A program made the translations under genes and the position numbers. This document shows, in pieces, positions 1-12,884 of a stretch of DNA of 64,000 nt. Below the pieces are notes generated by a model that was not told where the DNA came from, did no database searches, and was given only the letters and a program-made list of their open reading frames with translations. This DNA comes from Adenanthera pavonina (taxonomy: Eukaryota > Streptophyta > Magnoliopsida > Fabales > Fabaceae): positions 22,976,001-23,040,000 of the forward strand of contig JAIVEN010000002.1 of the NCBI GenBank assembly GCA_026686845.1, written 5' to 3'. The number at the start of each line of letters is the position of its first letter. The first letter of the stretch is position 1.

Positions 1-481
1 ATTGTACACTCCAAATAATTTGGTGGGGCCAAAGGAGTCAATGTTCTTGTTGTTGCCATGGTTGACTTAGCTAGTTAATTTACATGCCAATTATTGTATT
101 ATTTTATATTTACATGATCTGGATGAGTTTCATTTGCATTATGCTTCGTAACGTGCTAAATGATTATTCAATGAATTTCTTCGTGGACTTTCTTAGGACT
201 AAACATTTTAATTTATCACCAAACACCTAAGATCAACCAGTAAATGTAGCTTCAGAACTTTTTGAGTTTGAATTTTAAAAATATAGATTAGCACAAAAAA
301 TGTTTCTCCAATTAAAAATGGTAGGTCCATTAGAGTCGGAATTTTGATTTACTAATGCCACCACAAATCGCAATTTTGATGGCGGCTACTTGAGGGTTAG
401 GACTTTGGAGCATCACGGCACTGGCCAAGCGAATAACGATAGTAAGTGGCATGCAACTTCATTTGCTTTATAAAAATAATT
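1..481. other. AT-rich upstream sequence, no gene recognised
   Basis: I see no supported gene here. A short open stretch near positions 30-90 ends in a stop, but I cannot link it to any family. The right end (about 446-481) matches the sequence upstream of the truncated paralog near 6070-6095, so it belongs to the duplicated unit that carries the nitronate monooxygenase-like gene. Confidence 0.5.
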
Positions 482-1583
482 GGGAGAATTACATGTTAGG
501 TCAAGATCTTAAATTAATTAAAATTTAGGATAAGTTATCCATTTAATTACATAAAAGACTAAATATTTTTAAATAAAATAAAAAAATTGTGAGATTATTA
601 AAATGCCGTTGAAACTAATTTTCACCTCCCCACCATTGTCGACCGCCAATGACCGGTCAACATCGTTAATCGATGGTTGACAGGTCGACTGCCATAGTAT
701 CCGTCAATACTGCTCAATAGTCCTTGGTGACTGGTCAACGACAATTAGTTATAAATTATAAAATTAAAATAGTGGAGTTGCAAAATATAAGTAAAAAGTT
801 ACAAATATCTAGAGTCATTTTAATTCTAATATGGTTAAAATCTGATTACTTGATGTTAAAATTATGGAAATAAGTTGAAAAATCAGAATATAAAAAGTTC
901 AAAAATATGAGTAAAAAGTTGTAAAACTTAGACCTAATTTAATGCTTATAACATAAAGCAATCGGATTTTAACTTTATAAATATCAAATCAGGTTCAGAT
1001 ATTTGCAATTTCTTACTCACATTTTTTAACTCCCATGTTTTGATTTTATAACTTAATTTTTAAATTTTAATATGGAGCAGTCAAATTTTAACTTTATAAG
1101 CATCAAATTGGATCCAAATATTTACAACTTTTTACTCACATTTTGTAACTTTTATGTTGTGATTTTTCAGCTTATTTACATAATTTTAACATCAAGTAAT
1201 CAGATTTTAACCATATTAAAATTAAAATGGCTTCAAGGATTTACAATTTTTTATTCATATTTTGCTACTCTCCTATTCTAATTTTGGAATTTATAACTAA
1301 TCACTATTGGTTGATCACCGATGACTATTGATCGATCATTGATGACCATTTGACTATGGCTACCAACTAGTTAACCATCAATTAAGAGGGTTGATTGGTC
1401 ACCTACGACTATTAACCAATGGCTGACAATGGTGAGGGAGGTGGAAGATAATTACAAGAACATTTTGATAATCTCACAATTTTTAATTTAATTTAAAAAT
1501 ATTTAATCATTTATTATAATTAAATAAATAATACGTCCTAATTTTAAATTGATTTAAGATTTTTCTCATAATATGTAATTCCC
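482..1583. mobile_element. Mutator-like foldback element (MULE-MITE), non-coding
   Basis: Seen directly: the first ~125 bases, from GGGAGAATTACAT, match the reverse complement of the last ~125 bases, ending GTAATTCCC. The interior (about 600-1440) is also largely an imperfect inverted repeat of AT-rich units and of short units such as TGACCGGTCAAC. The element is bounded by a perfect 9-bp direct repeat AAAATAATT (473-481 and 1584-1592). Nine-base target duplications with long terminal inverted repeats are typical of Mutator-like elements. No transposase is encoded, so it must have moved with enzymes supplied elsewhere. It ends about 190 bases upstream of the start codon of the monooxygenase-like gene and so may affect its promoter. 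The paralogous region near 6085 lacks it and serves as an empty site. Confidence 0.85.
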
Positions 1584-1770
1584 AAAATAATTTATGGTGA
1601 AATGATTGATGTTAAGCTGAGGATCCTGACAAGAACGTGGATGTGATTGCTTACGCTGATCAGAAGCAGCCCTTGCCTTCATATATCATGTCTGCTATCC
1701 CGCCACAGCACCACGATCCCATTCTCACGGCTCTACTCTATCGATTGCCATCGTTGTCGTTGAAGCTTCC

Positions 1771-4700
1771 ATGGCTTGGAAAGGCGTCTTGGGCTTCGAT
1801 TACGGCATAGTTCAGGCTCCCTTGGGCCCCGATATCTCTGGTCCCCATCTTGCTGCCGCCGTCACCAACGCCGGTGCTCTTGGCTTCCTCAGAGCCCCTG
1901 ATTGGGTATGCTAGCTATGCTCCATTTCTGTTTTATCTTTCACCTGAAAATAATCACTACTTCAATGGTTACGGGAATCTCATGATTGGTACTTGCTTTC
2001 CAGAATCAACGCCATGATCAATTCCCCTTGAGTTTTTCCCACGAGATTATCATTCTAGTAGTTCAAAAATTGACTATAATAATATTAATAATAATTTGGT
2101 TATTAGATTGGCAGGCCTTTCTAGACTTGGTTTCCAAAATTTAGTCAGGGCACGAGATACTACTGAAACTATGGTTTATGTGATTTCATTGTGATCGAAT
2201 TTGTAATGGTACTTCCTTTGTTTGCATTTCATAGTGTCATTCAGAATCCAGGGAAAGGATCTTAATAGTAGAAAAATGTCCCCTTTTTCCCCCTTATTGT
2301 CTTGTCTTGGATCCGTCCTGCATCTTTGAGGGGAATATTTAAAATTGTTAAGTTTGATTGGAATTTCTCTATCAGGAATCGCCAGATTACTTGAGAGAGC
2401 TCATAAGGAAGACTAGGAGCTTAACTGATAAACCATTTGGGGTTGGTCTTGTTCTGGCATTTCCCCACGAGGAGAACTTGAAGGTCATTTTGGATGAAAA
2501 AGTGGCAGTCTTACAAGTTTATTGGGGTGAGTGTTCAAGGGAATTGGTTGCAAAGGCTCATTCTGCTGGGGTCAAGATTGTTCCCCAAGTAAGTAGTTAA
2601 TTCCTTGCATCTGTGTTAATGATACTACCTATATGCAAATGCTGCTTGGAAATTGTATGAGAAATCGGTATTCATGTTTATATCTTGTAAACTTATTTTA
2701 TATTTTGGTATATTCATCTAATTCACGGTTAAAATGAATTTTGATTCTCTGAAATAAGAAATATGTGAAGTTGTACAAATGTTATACCTCAAATCCAAAT
2801 TATAGTTACTATCCTAACAGAGTTAAAAGCACGAAAATATGTATCTTCCTTATAGCAAATGTAATGACGATTTCCCCCCCCTCAAATATGACAAGAATTT
2901 ATCAGGTTGATATTCCCTGTGATGTTCCAATGGCATTCTAACATACTGATGATCTAGAGATGCCATCTAATTTCCTTTCCTTTTGAAATCAACTGAAAAG
3001 GGACTAGAAATTCTTAGTTTTAAGCCATGCAATACAAGATCAGACCCCAAAATCATTCTCCATCCTCCCTCTTGGTGAGTGCAGAAAGAAACTGGGTAAT
3101 TTTGTAGACCTATGGCATAAATTAAATGACAGATTGCGCTTCTTTTTAGTCAGGCATGTTGGTTTCTGATTGTAGGTTTCTATTGCATACTATGTGGTTG
3201 ATTAGCTTTCATTGATATTACCATCTGATATGTTGCTTATAATCCTATTGGAGGTCGGTAGCATAAAAGATGCAAAGAAGGCAATTGATGCAGGTGTGGA
3301 TGCAATAATAGTGCAAGGACGTGAAGCTGGTGGTCATGTCATTGGTCAGGTATGCATCCTTCTTCTAATTCTTTCTAAAGTGTATGTACAATTTTACAAT
3401 CGTAGGTAACTTACTTTAGTTTCCATGTATGTATTATTGTTAGTTTAGCAAGTATTAAATGTAATAGCTGGTATAAAATAATGCCAGTAACTGAATACAA
3501 TTCAGCAAGCAGTTCTTGTATTGTATACAGTCAATTATAATTGCAGTGGATCAAGTTCTCTTTTACTTCAAGAGAGAATATAATCCCATCGTTCAGTGCC
3601 TTGGGAAACTTATCACACTTTGATGATCTTTTACAGCTGATATGAGAGATAGCCAACAGTGCTTTTAAGCACTGACATCCATCAGTACTGTTTAATTCAG
3701 CTAGTCATTGATTTTGTTGCTTTCTTGTCCTGCATCTAATTGCAGGAATCTTTGATAGCATTGGTGCCTAGGGTGGTCGATCTTGTTGGTGACAGAGACA
3801 TACCTGTTATCGCGGCTGGAGGAATTGTGGATGCACGAGGTTATGTTGCTGCTCTGGCACTTGGTGCCCAAGGCATCTGTGTTGGAACTAGGTTTGAGAT
3901 ACACATTTTACCAGAAGCATATTTAAGGAAATTTTTCACATATTCTAGCAGGTGTCTCTTAGGTCTTAGTGTACACAACATGTGTTTAAGGACAGGTTCC
4001 TATGTATGTTATTTGCAGACTATAAAATCATTCACTTTGTTCCCTGTGAGATCCCATTTATCTAACCTATAATTGAAAGTGTTTCTTACTTTAATGACTC
4101 TATCTGTTCTTAACTTTTCCTAAATCATTTTCCTAGAAGTAGAATGCTATGTGTACGTTTACAAGGTGTAGATATACAAGCTTTATTTGGAAATGTATCC
4201 TGAAGATTTGCAGTGTCGTAATTTTTTTCTTATAATATTTATCATAATGACAAAAGACTTTTTACATAGTTCTGGACATGATGAAATTTAGACCAACTTT
4301 AGTTTACAAGGGTCAGCACAATAAGACAGCTCCCAACATTATTACTTTGCCTTGAATCATGCAATTGTTATATCTTTTATGTCTTTACACTTAAGAGTCT
4401 TGTTTGCAGGTTTGTTGCAACTAAGGAAAGCTATGCTCACCCTACATACAAGAGGAAGTTAGTTGAGCTTGATGAAACTGAGTACACAGATGTGTTTGGC
4501 CGGGCGAGATGGCCTGGTGCACCTCAGCGTGTGCTGGTGACCCCCTTCTTCAATGATTGGAGATCCCTTCCACCCCATGAAAATGAAACCAATCAGCCTG
4601 TCATTGGTCAATCAAAGATTAATGGCTTGGTGAGGTTTTAGTTTGTGCAGATTTCGATACTGACACCTTTAGGAAGTATGAATATTGACATGGACACTAG

Positions 4701-5000
4701 TACTTGTTTAGTACACAGAATTGAATGAAACAAAACTAATACGAACATGATCCTTTTGAAGTGTTTGTGCTTCATAACTGCACTGTTGTGTTTGACTCTA
4801 CTTTTGCCATCAAACAGGAGAAAGAGATTCGACGATTTGCTGGAACAGTGCCAAACATGTCCACAACAGGGGACCTAGAGAGCATGGCGATGTATGCAGG
4901 GCAAGGTGTTGGTCTGATAAAGGAAATTGTGCCTGCTGGTGAAGTGGTAAAGAGGCTTGTTGAAGGAGCTCAGCTTCTGATCCAGCAAAACTTCAAATAG
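1771..5000 (+). CDS. Nitronate monooxygenase-like (2-nitropropane dioxygenase family) FMN protein
   Basis: Six exons with GT-AG borders: 1771-1905, 2376-2588, 3254-3349, 3746-3891, 4410-4629 and 4818-5000, giving 330 residues, close to the usual length of the plant family. The family folds as an FMN-binding TIM barrel and oxidises alkyl nitronates. Visible landmarks are the N-terminal strand with GIVQAPLGPDISGP (residues about 10-23), the AGGHVIGQ active-site loop with its histidine (His144), and the phosphate-binding PVIAAGGIVDARG stretch (about 168-180) followed by GAQGICVGTRF. The C-terminal third has FGRARWPGAPQRV and PNMSTTGDLESMAMYAGQG. The ATG at 1771 was chosen because the preceding in-frame sequence has no conserved start and family members begin with a similar MxWKG segment. 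No frame break is visible. The substrate in this plant is not known from sequence. Confidence 0.93.
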
Positions 5001-5138
5001 CCAGCCATGTAAATAAGAGTTGGCCTGCTTTGAGTGATATGGTGGTCCTCCACATGATTATTTGGGTCTAATATTTGCAAATGCAGGTCCCTGTTGGTGT
5101 ATGAAACAACTGAGTGTACTCAGTTTAATTTGTACTTC

Positions 5139-5144
5139 AATAAA
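5139..5144 (+). promoter_or_regulatory. Polyadenylation signal-like AATAAA
   Basis: An AATAAA hexamer lies 139 bases after the stop codon of the monooxygenase-like gene, in a T-rich context. It is a plausible near-upstream poly(A) element for that transcript; plant signals are loose, so this is an inference from position. Confidence 0.4.
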
Positions 5145-6084
5145 GATTAAAAATTTACTTTTCTTGAGGCTCCAAGCACGATCATACTTTTTTTTAATAC
5201 AATTTTTTGGCATCTGGTACTACCGTCGAACCCACAACCTTATTTAAAGAGTATTAAATCTTTTCCACTTGACCCAATCACTATTTTATGATTGATGACA
5301 ACCGATAACTCAACAAAGGGCAATTAGGTGAAGCTAAGGAATAAAGGTGTCTAGTAAGTATAATCCATGCTACTTTGTATTGTTACGGATATCTTTTTCA
5401 ATCAAACAAACATCTACTTGTTGATCTTTAATAATGTATATGAAATTCAGAATAACATCTTTTATAAACTTGTCTGTCAGAAAGTATTCATAATAACATT
5501 GCTATACACATATCATAACTTTCCTAAAAGCAGTTATCGGCCAGTAACGTTTCTGGACAGATCTTATTGTGAATTTTAGAGATGTTATGAGAATATTTTG
5601 ATATTTTCATGTCTAATTTTTAATTCTTCAATCTTAAAAGTAGCTCTTATTTTTGAAAAAAAATATTATAATCAATTTGAATCTAAATACCAATACTTTT
5701 TTATGCCTGAAATACGCTCAAGTGTTTGCATGAAATTTTAGATCAACTGCATTGCTTATAATAATGAATAATATGACTCCATATTTTAGACATTGATAGA
5801 GAAGATGAGAGGAGTTCTCTGAATTACCTTGTGTTTGTGTAATTTTATAGGTGTTTCCTGACTTTTTTGGTTTTTTAGATATGACTGCTCTGCATATAAA
5901 TTTTACAATATTGATGATTATTTTTTTTAGTTTCTTAATAAATGATTCATGATGAATGACACTGATGGATACAATGCAAGACAACGTACAGAAATCAGAT
6001 GAATATTATTTATATAAATAAATATTGGATGGCAGTCACATGGGATCGAGTATTATAGTACTAGGTACTAGCAACTTCAACTGC
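5145..6084. other. Intergenic AT-rich spacer between the two paralogs
   Basis: No open frame here has support from length, composition or family resemblance, and I found no repeat with clear ends. It separates the intact monooxygenase-like gene from its truncated copy. Confidence 0.5.
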
Positions 6085-8303
6085 ATTTTTTGTGGTGAAA
6101 TGATCGATGTTAAGGTAGGTGAGGAGGATTCTGACAAGAACACAGGCGTGATTGCTTACGCCGACCAGAACTTCCGCAGCCTTTATAATTCATGTCTGCT
6201 ACCCCACCACACCGTCCTATTCTCACAACCTCTCCTCCATTTCCATCGGCATTTTGGGTGTCGATTACGGCATAGTTCAGCCTCCCTTGGCCCCGATATC
6301 TCCGGTCCCCATCTTGTTGCTGCCGTAGCCAACGCCGGTGCTCTCGGATTTCTCAGAGCCCCTGATTGGGTATGCTATGCTCCATTTCTGTTTTATCTTT
6401 CTCCTGAAAGTAATCCCTGCTTCTTCAATTGTCACTAGAATCCCAGCATTGCTACTTACTTTCAAGTTTAGGATGATCAATGTTCCTTGAGCTTTTCCCG
6501 TGATTATATAATCTGAGATTATTATCACTTGGATTGGTCGGTCTTTTTAGGCTCAGCTTCCAAAAATTAGTGAGGGCACGAGATACTCCTGACACTAGGG
6601 TTCTTATAATGGTTGCAGTGTGATCTTAGATTATCATCTTCACTTGTAGAAGAAGAGAAATGTCCCATGTTTTTTTACTTGGATTCGTCCTGCATCTTTA
6701 ATTAATGGGAATATTTAAATTTGTCATGTTTGCTTGGAATTTCTCTATCAGGAATCGCCAGATGACTTGAGAAATCTCATAAGGAAGACGCGGACCTTAA
6801 CTGACAAGCCGTTTGGGGTTGGTGTTGTTCTGGCATTCCCCACGAGGAGAACTTGAAGGTCATTTTGGATGAAAAAGTGGCAGTTTTGGAAGTTGCTTGG
6901 GGTGAATGTTTAAGGGAATTGGTAACCAAGGCTCATTCTGCTGTGATAAAGGTTGTTCCCCAAGTAAGTAGTTTATTAATTCCCTCCATTTGTGTTAATG
7001 ATATAGGAATGCTGTTTAGAAATGGCATGCAAATTCAGTATACTGCTTGTTGCTTTATGTTCGTCTTATGCATAGTTAAAATGAATTAAAATCTCTTGAA
7101 GTATGAAATATGTTAAGTTTTATCAACTTCAGAATTTAGAAGATCCAAATCATAGTTAAAATATTGGACCAGAGTTAAAAACATGAAAATTGGTATCTTC
7201 CTTGTAGCCAATGCTATGACAACTTTTTCCCCTCATTTCCAAGGTTTAAATTGAGACAAGAATTTCTAAGGTTTATATTCCCTGTCATGTTCCAATGGCA
7301 TTCTAACATGTTGATGATCCTACTTTGATGCCATCTAACTTCCTAGCTTGCTGTTGGGAACCAATATTTTATTAATACCGAAACACTCTAGTCAAGGAAA
7401 TTAGTCATAATCCCTCTTGAACTACAGTGGATAGACCAGTAGAAAACGGACCAATCCCTAGCTACAGTAGTTGATTGTGACAGTACACAAAGCCTTAAAA
7501 GAAAGAAACATCCCTAGGCTTGACTTTCAAGAGCTCAAGTTCTCTCCCAATACCAAAGACCAATCTTCTTGCCTACTCCTCTACTACCCAAAACCCAGAG
7601 TAAACACCACACGGGAGAAAGATAATTTGGGATTTTTATATAAAAATATTTATAAATAAATAGTATTAGTTGAGAATTTAGTTTATTCGAGTTGGAAATT
7701 CATTTTACCTAAGTTAAAAATTTTTAAAATGGGTATTCAATGGAAAATATTTTTATATGGGAATCATAAAATATCTTTCTTCCATACCACCTAATCTTAG
7801 TAGTTGGGCCTGTGGGACATGGGCCGATGTCATTGTCTTCATTTACATCGTCTAGCCTCATTCTCTTCGGTGGGTGTAATAAGAGTTTGTTTCTTCTATG
7901 GCCCACAAAGCCTATCACTTTCCTCTCGAAATAAAACGAAAAAGGACTAGAAATGCTTAGTTTTAAGCCGACCAATATGAGAGCATAGCCCAAAATCACT
8001 CCCATCCTCCTTTCTCGGGGTGAAGAATGGAGGAAAAAAAACTAGGTAATTTGGTAGACCTGCGTTTTAAATTAAGTGACGGATTGCCCTTTTGAGTCAG
8101 CAATGTTGGGTGTGGATTGTAGGTTTCTATTGCATCCTATGTGGTTGTTTAACTTCTACTGATATTATTTGTTAGTATCTGATCTGTTACCTTTAATCCT
8201 ATAGGAGGTTGGGAGTGCAGAAGAAGCAAAGAAGGCAATTGATGCAGGTGTGGATGGGATAATTGTACCAGAACGTGAAGCTGGTGGCCATATCATTGGT
8301 CAG
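6085..8303 (+). pseudogene. Truncated tandem copy of the nitronate monooxygenase-like gene
   Basis: Exons 1-3 of the neighbouring gene recur at about 6236-6369, 6752-6963 and 8208-8303, with recognisable intron sequence between them. Damage is visible in every part. Exon 1 has lost its ATG and one base in the G/C run near 6288-6294. Exon 2 is one base short near 6835-6841, which brings a stop directly after. The donor after exon 3 is AT instead of GT (8304). No homologues of exons 4-6 follow, so the FMN phosphate-binding half is absent. The copy includes about 150 bases of upstream sequence shared with the parent but not the foldback element, so it reflects the locus before that insertion. 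It cannot encode the full enzyme. Confidence 0.9.
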
Positions 8304-9886
8304 ATGTGCATCCTTGTCCTAATTTTGAAGTACATGTACAATTTTACAATCACGAATAACTTATTTTCATGCTTATATATGTTTTGTATCCTGTCTTTCT
8401 AGTTCAATTTATATCTGATGGTGCTCCATTCGTTTAGTTTGTTTTTAAAACTTTCAATCCCTCTTCAACTCTATAAAAACCTTAATTCTTCCAATATTGA
8501 TCAGCCAAACGTCATTGTTAATACTTTTCTCCAATTCTTCCATTTTTGGGAAAATTGGGTTTTGGTACTAAAAAATCAAAATATTTAATTTTTGATACCA
8601 AATTTGAAAATTTTCCATCATGATTTAAAAATTTTTTATTCGCACTTGAAAATATTCTATTCTCACTTGGCACAAAAAATTCCATCTTGACTTGGAAATC
8701 TTCTATCTTAACTGAGAAAAGTTTTATTTTGACTCCAAAACAAAGTGAATTTTGATCTCATTTTTTAAATATTTTGAGTTTTTGGTCCTTTTTTCCAATT
8801 CTCCCTTTTTTAATTAGTAAAGATTATCTTTTTCCTTTTTGTAAGTTTGTAATAACTGTACTGTGCCTCTTGAATATAATCTTTGAGGATTTTTAGTATC
8901 TATTGCTTCTAGCGTTAATTTAGGTAGGGATTGGCTTGTATATTGGAAAAAGTATTCTTCCGCATGACACAAAAGGCTAGGTCTGTAATACTTAGTTTTA
9001 TATTTATTTGATCGTTATTTAATAATAATAATTATTTATTTATAATAACGACATTTGTTAACCATAAATTGATTTTTTTTCATTTCATTCTATTCTTGTA
9101 CCAAATATGTTGATGACATACTTTTACAAAAAAAAAATTATCTTATGTATCAAAAATTAATTCGTGATATAAGATTACAATTTTATTAGTAATATAGTTA
9201 TCAAAATTAAGTAATTTTGTTTTCTGAACATATGTTTAAATATGAAAGATAACTTTGGGATAAAAGTAATTAAGAGAGAATTGGATATAATTTTCGGAAT
9301 TAAGGTGTATTGTATATATATATATATATATATTCAAATCTAAGTAAATTTGAAGAGAAAATAAAGAGATTTAATATTAAAAAAGAAAAAATAGAAGGAG
9401 AAGAAGAAGAAGAAGAGTGGGATGAGTGGCAGGATGATTGTCGCTTGATAAAATTAAAGATGAGTGAATACGAACGAAGCCATACCGTTAGGATTTCTGG
9501 TCATTTTTCTGAAAAATTAATTCAGATGCATCCAAAGACGAAATCAAAATCTATAAAAATAATCAGATTTACAACATCAATATACAGATCTTCAAATAAA
9601 TCCCAAATCTACAGATCTAAATCCTCCATATATATATATATATATATATATAAACAACACACATTAGAAGTAGAAAGCCCTGATGATGATGAACAGGTCA
9701 CGAGGCGATCATCTGGAGCACAATAGATTCAATGTGGAAGAGGGTTAGATAAAAGACAAACTGAAATATGGGTCCTGATCTGTTCTGATGATGCCTTAGA
9801 ATTCCAATAAGGTTGGACCACTGGGATCATGACCTTTTTTCCCCCCTCTCTGCTTAACATAAACTGGTAGTGTATTGTGTGAAATA
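8304..9886. other. Gene-free stretch with TA microsatellites
   Basis: No gene recognised. It contains a small foldback element (listed separately at 8548-8805) and two (TA)n runs at 9313-9333 and 9628-9652. The open frame between those runs is rich in K/E/S and biased AT-rich codons; it looks like simple-sequence translation, not a protein. Confidence 0.5.
8548..8805. repeat. Small foldback MITE-like element
   Basis: The left end (GGGAAAATTGGGTTTTGGTA, followed by a segment ending TCAAAATATTT) is the near reverse complement of the right end, which finishes in CCAATTCTCCC. Between them lie several loose tandem copies of a ~27-base unit around CTTGGAAATTTTCTATCT. Architecture resembles the larger foldback elements at 482 and 11172, but I could not find a convincing target duplication. 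Confidence 0.5.
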
Positions 9887-10158
9887 CTCCCTCTCTTTTC
9901 AAATTATGAGTCACTTTTTTTTTTAAGATTTTGGATATTTAAAATATGAGTCACTCTATAAAATCTAGGTAGCATTCAATATTTTTCCATTTTTACCCTT
10001 TTGTTATAGATTGAGAGAGAAATAATTAATATGGATTCTAATTTAGTGAGGGTAACTTTGAAAAATTCAAGGATTCCAACTAATTTTATCCATTTTCTTT
10101 AATTAATATGTGTGAAGTATATAAAAGTGACTTTTATAATTTGAAACAGAAGGATGGA
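9887..10158. mobile_element. Stowaway-like MITE
   Basis: Starts CTCCCTCTCTTTTCAAATTA after a TA dinucleotide. The right end, about 10120-10158, is its imperfect reverse complement (GTGACTTTTATAATTTGAAACAGAAGGA). About 270 bases, non-coding, AT-rich. The right TA is not intact, so the exact end is approximate. Confidence 0.65.
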
Positions 10159-11162
10159 TGAAGGATTATTAAAAGAAAATTGTTAAACATGCATCTGATT
10201 CTAATCAAACTCATAATATAAACTTATAATAATAACGTTTGTTGAAGGTGTTTGTTTTTAATTCTTATGATTACATTCCAAAGTAACCAAAGTTTTCACA
10301 CTCTTTTCAAATTTGAAAGAGATAAAACTACTTTATATAAAAGTCTACATCATCATCAGCATAATTGTAACAAGGTTGTGGATGACTTTTTATTTAATTA
10401 GTAAATTGTGATAAAGCAATCCAGATCCTTTTTTATGAAATATAGTTTTGTTTTGTCTCCTGTAAATATTTTGTCATTAGACAAATTTCATGAGAAATGA
10501 CGATATTTGTGTAATTAAATGGATATAAATGACTCATTTAGCAATTTTAGTTGATTATATATGAACACGAGTTTTTTCTTTATTTTTGGATTGGCTCTTA
10601 ATGATTTGACGTCAACAAGTTTACAAAAGATAAATGGAGACAAATGTGAGCATTCTTAGTTTGTTTAAATTCAACATAGTTCAAATTTGCAAGTGAGTTA
10701 ACCCGATTATTATTATTTTTTTTATAGCATAATATTAACTCGATTATTATTAATAGAATAATGGTGCACTATTTCAATTGTGTTCACTAGCTCAATTCAT
10801 TCTGAAACTCATGATTTAATTAAAAGAGAAAAGGCATGAAAATTCCAAATTTCTATCATACATTATTAAGGGCAAAAATTAATAATATTAATATAAAATG
10901 CGTCATCCCTCCTTAATATAAGATTATTTTAATCATATAATGTGAATTAAGAATAAAAATTTAGTTAACTATCTTAATTTTTAAAAAAATTACAATATTT
11001 TTTTTTAAAATTATCCTTATTTGATCTTTATTTCTCTCTTCTACCCTTAATTAAATAAGAATTTTTTTTTATAATACATAATGACCACTACCTTATATTT
11101 TGGGAATTGTTATATATATAGAATTAAGACAAAAGGTCATATATTTAGAATTGGAAAGAATA
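10159..11162. other. AT-rich gene-free stretch
   Basis: No gene recognised. A segment near 10655-10705 (around TTCAACATAGTTCAAATTTG) recurs at 34490-34520, one of several short repeats linking this part with the 34-35 kb region. Confidence 0.45.
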
Positions 11163-11171
11163 TAAAATATA

Positions 11172-12884
11172 TTGGGAAATACTATTCATGACCAAAATCA
11201 AAATTTTATTATAATAAAATGAGACCAATTGTTTATTTAATAATAAAAAGGGACCAACTTTATAAATAAAATATAAGAAAATATGAAATTATCTAAATAC
11301 TTTTAAGTTTTCCTACTCCACCCCCCCTCACCATCGTCTCAACAGTCACCGATGATTGACCACTGGCGACTAGCCAATATTAGTTAACAGTCGCCACCAA
11401 CTAGTCAACGCCACTCAATGACTGATGATAGGTCAATAGTTGTTGCCAACCAATCAACAACTGCTGATGTTTGGTGATAAATGACTTACAACTTCGTTTT
11501 CTAGATTTTACAATTTTCTTATTTTGAATTTGCAAATTATTTTTAAAATTTTTACTTTATAATTTCTTTTTTAGAATTTGTAACTTTTTTATTCTAAATT
11601 TGTAACTTATTTTCTAAATTTTTATTATCAATTATTTCAATGTTTTTACAATTTCTTTGTTAGACTTTACAACTTGTTTATTCTCAATTTACAACTTATT
11701 TTTCAAATCTTTGCTATGAATGGTTTTAATGTTTAACAACTTCATTTCTAAAATTTGCAACTTACTTACTCTGAATTTGCATATTATTTTCCAAATTTTT
11801 ACTATGAATTGTTTCATTGTTTTTACAATTTCTTTTACATATTTTGTAACCTGCTTACTTAGAGTTTGTAGCTTGTTTTCCAAATTTTTATTATGAATTT
11901 CAGTGCTTTGCAATTTTTTTTCTATAATTTGCAACTTGTTTACTTAAAATTTACAACTCATTTTTTAAATTTTTAATATGAATTTTTTTTAGTACTTTTC
12001 AACTTCTTTTCAAATATTTTTTTAATTCAGAATAATTCATTGTAAAGATTTAGAAAATAAATTGAAAATTTATAGTAGGTAAATTATAAATTCTAGAAAA
12101 GAATTTGGAAAGCACTAAAATAATTTATAATAAAAACTTGGAAAACGAGTTACAAATTAAGAGTAAATAAGTTATAAAATATATAAAATAAATTGCAAAA
12201 GAACCAAAAAATTCATAGTAAAAATTTAAAAAATAAATTGTAAATTCAAAGTAAATGAATTACAAAACATGTAAAAGAAGTTGCAAAAATACTAAAATAA
12301 TTCATAATAAAAATTTGGAAAAGAAGTTGTAAATTCAGAGTAAGCAAGTTGCATATTACAAAAAAAATTTATAAAACATTGAAAAAATTTATAATTAAAA
12401 TTTGAAAAATAAGTTGTTGATTTAGAGTAAGTAAGTTACAACATCTAAAAAAAAGTTATAATAGTGTTGAAATAATTCATAGTAAAAATTTTAAAAAATA
12501 AGTTACAAATTTAGAATAAAAATGTTACAAATTTTGAAAAAAAAAATTGCAAAGTAAAAAATTTGAAAACTAAGTTGCGAATTCAAAATAAACAAGTTAT
12601 AAAATTTAGAAAAAAAAAGTTGTAAACCATTTGTCGTCGACAAATGTTAACTTGTCATAAGCAATTATTGACTAGTCCGTGGCAACCATTGACTTGCCAT
12701 CAACCAGTCACCAATTATCATTAACTGATGATGGTGCAAGAGAAGAAAGACTTAAGGACAATTTGGTAATTTAATATTTTATTATATTTTGTTTAAAAAA
12801 TTGGTCCCTTTTCATTACTAAATGACTAGTAGCTCTCATTTTATAATAAAATTTTTAATTTTAGTCTTGACCAATAGTTCCCCC
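11172..12884. mobile_element. Large Mutator-like foldback element with inverted arrays of short tandem units
   Basis: The ends are long imperfect inverted repeats: left from TTGGGAAATACTATTCATGACC, right ending GGTCAAGACTAAAATT when read in reverse, with further matching through GGGACCAA. A perfect 9-bp direct repeat TAAAATATA flanks it (11163-11171 and 12885-12893). Inside, the left half (about 11500-12000) holds many degenerate units around TTTACAACTTATTTTCCAAA. The right half (about 12030-12620) holds the same units in the opposite orientation, so the whole element can fold on itself. Near each end are GACTGGT/ACCAGTC-type short repeats shared with the element at 482-1583. No coding capacity. 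I read it as a non-autonomous MULE of the same broad group. Confidence 0.8.

Noticed and set aside
30..90. Short open frame ending near 90, possible last exon of an upstream gene
   Set aside because: Too short, no family recognised and no splice acceptor that stands out.
1072..1281. Open frame inside the foldback element at 482-1583
   Set aside because: AT-rich interior of a non-coding inverted repeat; no protein resemblance.
9310..9726. 138-codon open frame between two TA microsatellites
   Set aside because: Begins and ends in translated (TA)n and has K/E-rich simple sequence; no support as a gene.
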